A stretch of DNA of 11,170 nt from JAKFWF01 sp031401535. Its GTDB lineage: Bacteria; Pseudomonadota; Alphaproteobacteria; Rhizobiales; Hyphomicrobiaceae. The DNA lies in contig JANNRP010000468.1 in NCBI GenBank assembly GCA_031401535.1, forward strand, positions 1-11,170. The letters are read 5' to 3'. Under the pieces are notes generated by a model. That model had not been told where the DNA came from and made no database searches. It was given only the letters and a program-made list of their open reading frames with translations. A program made the position numbers and the translations under genes. This document shows, one piece after another, positions 7,759 through 11,170 of this stretch. Position 1 is the stretch's first letter, and each line of letters begins with the position of its first letter.

Positions 7759-8229
7759 TTAGCTGACATTGGTCCAGGTACCATCCGGATTGCGACAGGC
7801 CGTACCGCGCATCGCCTGCTGACGACCGTCGATGTAGATGGTGTGGGTATAGTCTCGGCAATCCTGCGGCCCCCGTCGATAAGGCGCCATCGGCACCACG
7901 TCGCCATAACGGCCGTTGTCGGGATTTTTCCAAGCAACTCGCTCGCCTGTGCGGCCACGTTCAAAGGCGGACAACTCGGCCTGTTGAGCCAATATCTGGT
8001 CCTGCTTATCCATCGACCGACCGATCTCGCTGCCGACGATGCCGCCAACCACCGCGCCAGCGACCGTTGCCAATATCTTACCCGAGCCGCGACCAACCTG
8101 ATTACCGAGAATGCCGCCCGCCGCCGCACCGACCAACAGGCCGGAATCCTGCTTATCGGGACCGCCAGGGCCGCAAGCCGTAAGGGCAATTGGAAGAATG
8201 GCAATGATGATTGCCCAGCGCCGCAACAT
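7759..8229 (-). CDS. Glycine-zipper outer-membrane lipoprotein, 17-kDa surface antigen-like
   Basis: A 156-residue exported lipoprotein. The N-terminus MLRRWAIIIAILPIALTAC is a lipoprotein signal with a lipobox ending at Cys19. Residues about 30-70 form a glycine-zipper segment (LLVGAAAGGILGNQVG and GAVVGGIVGSEIG) of the Rickettsia 17-kDa antigen/2TM type, expected to pack helices in a membrane. The C-terminal half holds the antigen-type region: WKNPDNGRYGD, then a cysteine pair (Cys124, Cys145) around IYIDGRQQA, and the closing ACRNPDGTW. The start ATG at 8229 is preferred over an in-frame ATG at 8265. It places the lipobox at the right distance and has a GAGG ribosome binding site six bases upstream. 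The gene lies between the FeuQ-like kinase and ccmI. It might be monitored by, or controlled by, the upstream pair, but no site shows this. The exact function of the family is unclear. Confidence 0.92.
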   Translation of the reverse strand: MLRRWAIIIAILPIALTACGPGGPDKQDSGLLVGAAAGGILGNQVGRGSGKILATVAGAVVGGIVGSEIGRSMDKQDQILAQQAELSAFERGRTGERVAWKNPDNGRYGDVVPMAPYRRGPQDCRDYTHTIYIDGRQQAMRGTACRNPDGTWTNVS

Positions 8230-8386
8230 TGAGAGCCTCGCTCGTTTGCCCAGTTCCGGTGCCACGCTTTGCTCACCGCCAATACTCGGCCAGTCTAACT
8301 CTTAAGCTCTATTGGGACAGATTCGGGCAAAAGATGGACCATGCCGGTCGCAATTCTAGCGCAACACATTGGATTCACGAAAAAGC

Positions 8387-9769
8387 TCAGGCGCCCGGCA
8401 GATCAAGCCGAACCAACAGTCCGCCATGCGACGATGGCCCGAGTTCCATCTTCCCCCGGTAACTTTGCGCCAGTTCACCGACAATCGACAACCCAAGCCC
8501 TGTTCCAGGCTTACTTTCGTCAAGCCGCAAGCCACGTTTGCCGATCTGAGCGCGCTGCTGTTCGTTCAAACCTGGCCCGTCATCTTCGACGAGGATTGTC
8601 AGACGCCGCGGCACAGTGCGCGTCTCGGCTGGCGGCGCCTCGATCGTCAGATAAACGCGCTTCACCGACCACTTGCAGGCATTGTCCAGGAGATTTCCGA
8701 GCATCTCCTCCAGATCCTGCTGTTCGCCTTGGAACCTGGCCCCATCGGGACAGCTCAAGGTGATTGCCGTGCCTTTGTTTCGGTAGATCCGCTCCAATGC
8801 GCGTTGCAGCGGTTCGACGACTGGCTTGACCTCGGTCACGCGTCCGATGGTTCCCACGCGCGCGGCCATTCGAGCCCGATCAAGATAGTGATTGAGCTGA
8901 TCACGCATCAAGCGGGCTTGTTCAGCCACCTTCGCACCAAAGGGGGTTTTGTCGTCATCGGCCTCATTGGTAATGACCGCCAGTGGTGTTTTCAGCGCAT
9001 GAGCGAGATTGCCGACCTGGGTACGGGCACGATCGACAATGTCTTGATTTGACTGAATGAGCGCATTGATTTCGAGTTGTAGCGGCTCGATTTCTATCGG
9101 GAACTGTCCCTGGAGCATCGCCGCGTCACCTGAACGTACCTGAGCCAGTCCGCGTTCGATTGCGCGCAGAGGCGACAAGCCGAACCTTACTTGAAACAAG
9201 GTGACGGCAACGAGGCCTAACCCTGCCAACGCCAAAGCGGTTGCGAGTTGTCGTCGGAACTGGGCGACGCGCGCTTCCGGCCATTCAATCGGACCGGCCA
9301 CGATAACCGAGTAGCGCGGACCGGTGACCTCATCGCCCAGATGCACAATCTCTTCGGCGATCCGCAATCGCTGGCCCAATGGGCCCATGCCATCGCTCCA
9401 GCGGATATCGACCTGATCGGGCAAAATTTTATCGAGAAACGGCGATTGCAGTTCAAAGGTCGCGAGCGAATTGGAAACGCGCCGTGGCCCATTAGGCTCG
9501 TCCAATGGCTTGATCTGCCAATACCAGCCCGAATGCAGGATTTGAAACAGCGGTTCGCCAACATCACCGGGCGTGCCCAACTCCGTGCTGGTGCGGTCGA
9601 TGCTATCGGTCCGCACCACCCACAGCATCGTCTTGATTTTGTCGTCAAAACCCTGGAAGGCCTCGCGCGCATACATCGAATAGATGATGAAACCGGCGAT
9701 GGGCAGGACCAGCAACGTCCAACCCAGAGCGGTGGCGAATAGCCTGAAAGCGAGCGAGTTAAGCCGCAT
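8387..9769 (-). CDS. feuQ: PhoQ-type sensor histidine kinase, FeuQ-like
   Basis: A 460-residue inner-membrane kinase paired with the regulator just upstream. Helix one (about 11-33) and helix two (about 173-195) flank a periplasmic sensor of about 140 residues. A short linker leads to the dimerisation/phosphoacceptor motif NLAHALKTPLAVI with His257, whose LAHALKTPL form is typical of PhoQ-like kinases. The ATPase domain has the N box LGNLLDNACKW (Asn363), the G1 box EDDGPGL (about 396-401) and the G2 box GTGLGLSIV (422-430), so it looks fully active. The start ATG at 9769 overlaps the regulator stop by 11 bp; an in-frame TTG at 9784 is the alternative. The symbol rests on similarity and gene order next to cycHJKL, as in Sinorhizobium and Rhizobium. 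There FeuP/FeuQ act on cyclic glucan export (ndvA) and have been linked to iron uptake. Confidence 0.93.
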   Translation of the reverse strand: MRLNSLAFRLFATALGWTLLVLPIAGFIIYSMYAREAFQGFDDKIKTMLWVVRTDSIDRTSTELGTPGDVGEPLFQILHSGWYWQIKPLDEPNGPRRVSNSLATFELQSPFLDKILPDQVDIRWSDGMGPLGQRLRIAEEIVHLGDEVTGPRYSVIVAGPIEWPEARVAQFRRQLATALALAGLGLVAVTLFQVRFGLSPLRAIERGLAQVRSGDAAMLQGQFPIEIEPLQLEINALIQSNQDIVDRARTQVGNLAHALKTPLAVITNEADDDKTPFGAKVAEQARLMRDQLNHYLDRARMAARVGTIGRVTEVKPVVEPLQRALERIYRNKGTAITLSCPDGARFQGEQQDLEEMLGNLLDNACKWSVKRVYLTIEAPPAETRTVPRRLTILVEDDGPGLNEQQRAQIGKRGLRLDESKPGTGLGLSIVGELAQSYRGKMELGPSSHGGLLVRLDLPGA

Positions 9770-10430
9770 CGTCCTCTTGCGCAAGGCGATAGCCGAGGCC
9801 GCGAATGGTCTTGATCAAATCGCCCGGAATTTTCTTGCGCAAGCGACCGATGAAGACTTCGATGGTGTTGCTGTCACGGTCGAAGTCCTGCTCGTAGAGA
9901 TGCTCGACCAGTTCGGTGCGGGAGACGACACGGCCGTTGTGGTGCATCAGATAGGCCAACAATCGATACTCGTGCGATGTCAGCTTGATGGTCTGGCCGT
10001 CGTAGGCGACGCGGGCCGTTGTAGTGTCGAGCCGCAGGGGACCGCATTCGATCTCGCTCTTGGCATGGCCGGACGCACGGCGGACGTGGGCACGAACCCT
10101 CGCCAACAACTCTTCCATATGAAAAGGCTTGGCCAAATAGTCGTCCGCGCCAGCATCCATGCCGGCAACTTTGTCACTCCACCGATCGCGCGCCGTGAGA
10201 ATGATCACCGGCATTTTTCGATCGGCGCGACGCCATTGCTCGAGCACGCTCAGGCCGTCCATTTTTGGCAACCCGAGATCCAGAATGATGATGTCGTAAG
10301 GTTCGGTTTCGCCCATAAAATAGGCTTCCTCGCCGTCCATGGCCTTGTCCACGGCGTAGCCCGCATCGGTCAACGCCGAGACTAGCTGCCGATTGAGGTC
10401 GGGGTCATCTTCGACAACGAGTGCGCGCAC
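9759..10430 (-). CDS. feuP: PhoP-type response regulator, FeuP-like
   Basis: A 223-residue OmpR-family transcription factor. The receiver domain has E7/D8, phosphoacceptor Asp51 in ILDLGLPKMDG, Thr79 and Lys101 in LAKPFHMEELLAR. The winged-helix domain (about 127-218) includes LTSHEYRLLAYL, the recognition region NTIEVFIGRLRKKI and the closing TIRGLGYRL. All signalling residues are intact. The start is GTG at 10430, preceded by an AGAGG ribosome binding site seven bases upstream. The gene overlaps the kinase gene and lies 97 bp after the small secreted-protein gene. The assignment as FeuP is inferred from the PhoP-like sequence, the partner kinase and the ccm-degP neighbourhood. Direct targets cannot be read here. 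Confidence 0.95.
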   Translation of the reverse strand: MRALVVEDDPDLNRQLVSALTDAGYAVDKAMDGEEAYFMGETEPYDIIILDLGLPKMDGLSVLEQWRRADRKMPVIILTARDRWSDKVAGMDAGADDYLAKPFHMEELLARVRAHVRRASGHAKSEIECGPLRLDTTTARVAYDGQTIKLTSHEYRLLAYLMHHNGRVVSRTELVEHLYEQDFDRDSNTIEVFIGRLRKKIPGDLIKTIRGLGYRLAQEDDAA

Positions 10431-10476
10431 GATTCTACCTCTGCTGACTTGGCCCCCGGTTTGGGCTCAAGACACC

Positions 10477-10482
10477 ATTATA
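10477..10482 (-). promoter_or_regulatory. Consensus -10 hexamer between the small secreted-protein gene and feuP
   Basis: The minus strand has a perfect TATAAT 46 bp before the feuP GTG start. At the expected spacing the -35 region (about 10500-10505, TATGAA) matches poorly. If used, this would be an activator-dependent internal promoter for the regulator-kinase pair. Confidence 0.35.
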
Positions 10483-10527
10483 GTGCGTGCGTTTGCCGGT
10501 TCATAGCCTGTCGATGATTGATGGCTG

Positions 10528-10833
10528 CTATTGTCCAAACGGTTTACGCGCGTCAACGGCCACCATTTTCAGACGACCCTTCGCTTCCCGGATGACGAGC
10601 CGATAGATAAAACGTCCCTGGTCGCGGCACAGTGTTGATTTGACGATCTCGCCACCCACGTGGTTTGGAGTGGCGAGTGCACTCAACTGCTCCATGTCGA
10701 CAAGGCCTTGGGCCCTCACAATGGGCGCGGCTTCAGACCAACTGGCATAGCATTGCTCATCCGCCGCCTGCCCATTGTTGAAAGTCAAGCATAGCGATAG
10801 CGCAATGACTAATCCAATCTCGCGCCGCCGCAT
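10528..10833 (-). CDS. Small periplasmic PepSY-like protein, candidate FeuN-type modulator of the kinase
   Basis: A 101-residue exported protein. MRRREIGLVIALSLCLTFNN and the following GQAA form a signal peptide with cleavage near residue 23-24, leaving about 77 residues. The mature part has two cysteines (Cys28 and Cys69), able to form one disulfide. The EAAPIVRAQGLVD region, and the FIYRLVIREAKGRLKMVAVDA ending split at about 75-95, resemble PepSY-type small proteins. The start ATG at 10833 has GGAG seven bases upstream; an in-frame GTG at 10836 is less well spaced. It lies directly upstream of the FeuP/FeuQ-like genes. In Sinorhizobium meliloti a small periplasmic protein, FeuN, encoded with feuPQ, restrains FeuQ. 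Position, size and export agree with that role here, but I have not compared sequences, so it is inference. Confidence 0.85.
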   Translation of the reverse strand: MRRREIGLVIALSLCLTFNNGQAADEQCYASWSEAAPIVRAQGLVDMEQLSALATPNHVGGEIVKSTLCRDQGRFIYRLVIREAKGRLKMVAVDARKPFGQ

Positions 10834-10867
10834 CACCCATCTCCCGCATAGTTCTCCACGCCAGATA

Positions 10868-10914
10868 CATGATCGGCCCTGAACTGATCATGAATGCCTC
10901 GCCAGTTCAGGGTC
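10868..10914. promoter_or_regulatory. Two overlapping, mutually exclusive inverted repeats
   Basis: A perfect 10-bp dyad, CCCTGAACTG (10877-10886) and CAGTTCAGGG (10903-10912), has a 16-base loop and can be extended by a wobble and a G-C pair to 10875/10914. A second perfect dyad, CATGATC (10868-10874) and GATCATG (10886-10892), overlaps its left arm. Both cannot form at once. No T-tract follows on the minus strand. They lie between the holin-like gene and the small secreted-protein gene, as a possible leader switch, operator pair or 3' end structure. Confidence 0.5.
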
Positions 10915-10921
10915 ATCGTCT

Positions 10922-11170
10922 TTACAGGGTCACATTAATCGGGCGCCGTTCGAGACGCGTGTTCGCACGGATGCGACCGTAGAGGGTCATCAGGGTACCG
11001 GCCAACCCGCCGAGTGCCTGAACCGTTTGGACGGCCTGACCGCCCAACTGACGGATCATCTCACCGGTGATGTCGAGCCCTATCACGGGTCCAAGTGCCG
11101 GTATTACGGTTGACGCCGCAGTGATCAATGCACCCCAGACGGTGAGCGATTCACCCCACCATTTGGTTGC
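10922..11170 (-). CDS. C-terminal end of a holin-like membrane protein, partial
   Basis: The frame is open to the window edge; 82 codons are visible before the TAA at 10922, so this is the tail of a longer gene. A TTG at 11128 could be read as an internal start, but the open frame upstream with the sensible residues WWGESLTVWG argues against it. There is one hydrophobic segment at visible residues about 11-32 and a second at about 52-66, ending in YGRIRANTRLERRP. The pattern of a TVWGA motif, a glycine-rich helix and a LYGRI-type basic tail resembles holin-like C-termini of phage-derived or chromosomal peptidoglycan-hydrolase-associated proteins in alphaproteobacteria. That assignment is by pattern only. 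Being a membrane protein is secure; a role in cell-wall or lysis functions is tentative. Confidence 0.7.
   Translation of the reverse strand, partial: ATKWWGESLTVWGALITAASTVIPALGPVIGLDITGEMIRQLGGQAVQTVQALGGLAGTLMTLYGRIRANTRLERRPINVTL

Noticed and set aside
8230..8265. N-terminal extension of the lipoprotein from the ATG at 8265
   Set aside because: The extra 12 residues would sit ahead of a proper lipoprotein signal peptide, and the internal ATG at 8229 has the better ribosome binding site.
8230..8386. 157-bp gap between the FeuQ-like kinase and the lipoprotein gene, examined for a terminator or promoter
   Set aside because: A T-run follows the kinase stop but no convincing stem precedes it. 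A TAGAAT at 8353-8358 lacks a credible -35. Nothing strong enough to list as a feature.
8369..9052. Plus-strand open frame of 227 codons opposite the FeuQ-like kinase
   Set aside because: It mirrors the kinase catalytic region in antisense; composition is not protein-like and no ribosome binding site supports it.
9684..10385. Plus-strand open frame of 233 codons opposite the FeuP-like regulator
   Set aside because: It is an antisense shadow of a regulator whose signalling residues are all intact on the minus strand.
1..11170. CRISPR array, tRNA or rRNA genes, insertion sequences, att sites
   Set aside because: No regularly spaced repeats, transposase or integrase frames, cloverleaf-like sequences or composition break were seen.

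Overview
This window is a densely packed, single-strand stretch of an alphaproteobacterial chromosome: every supported gene reads on the minus strand, so transcription runs from high to low coordinates. The gene set and order point to the Hyphomicrobiales (Rhizobiales). They are a PhoP/PhoQ-type pair resembling rhizobial FeuP/FeuQ, a 17-kDa-antigen-type lipoprotein, the cytochrome c maturation block ccmI-ccmE-ccmF-ccmH (rhizobial cycHJKL), a Do-type periplasmic protease, and a second OmpR-family two-component pair. The genus cannot be read from the sequence, and GC content looks moderately high and even, with no island-like break.

In transcription order, the right edge holds the C-terminal end of a membrane protein resembling holin-like tails of peptidoglycan-hydrolase-associated proteins (10922-11170). 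A non-coding gap with two overlapping inverted repeats follows. Next come a small secreted two-cysteine protein (10528-10833), a FeuP-like response regulator (9759-10430) and a FeuQ-like kinase (8387-9769). The position, size and export signal of the small protein fit FeuN, the periplasmic inhibitor of FeuQ described in Sinorhizobium meliloti. A glycine-zipper lipoprotein (7759-8229) sits between this module and the ccm operon. The ccm genes (7613 down to 3479) are overlapping or separated by a few bases, so they form one operon. They encode the heme chaperone CcmE, the heme lyase subunits CcmF and CcmH, and the apocytochrome-presenting CcmI. The heme exporter genes ccmABCD and the thioredoxin ccmG are not in this window.

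After a 141-bp gap rich in inverted repeats comes the HtrA/DegP-type protease (1748-3337), closed by a textbook intrinsic terminator. The second regulator pair follows: a CusR/CopR-like response regulator (946-1626) overlapping a HAMP-containing kinase that runs off the left edge.

Taken together, this is an envelope-biogenesis and envelope-monitoring neighbourhood: cytochrome c assembly and periplasmic quality control, bracketed by two different two-component systems. I see no mobile element, CRISPR array, tRNA, rRNA or clearly new multi-gene system. The most useful leads are the small periplasmic protein upstream of the FeuP/FeuQ pair, a GATTAC-N6-GTAATC dyad before degP that could be a site for the CusR-like regulator, and the overlapping hairpins in the leader of the FeuNPQ-like operon. 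No gap between genes exceeds about 160 bases.
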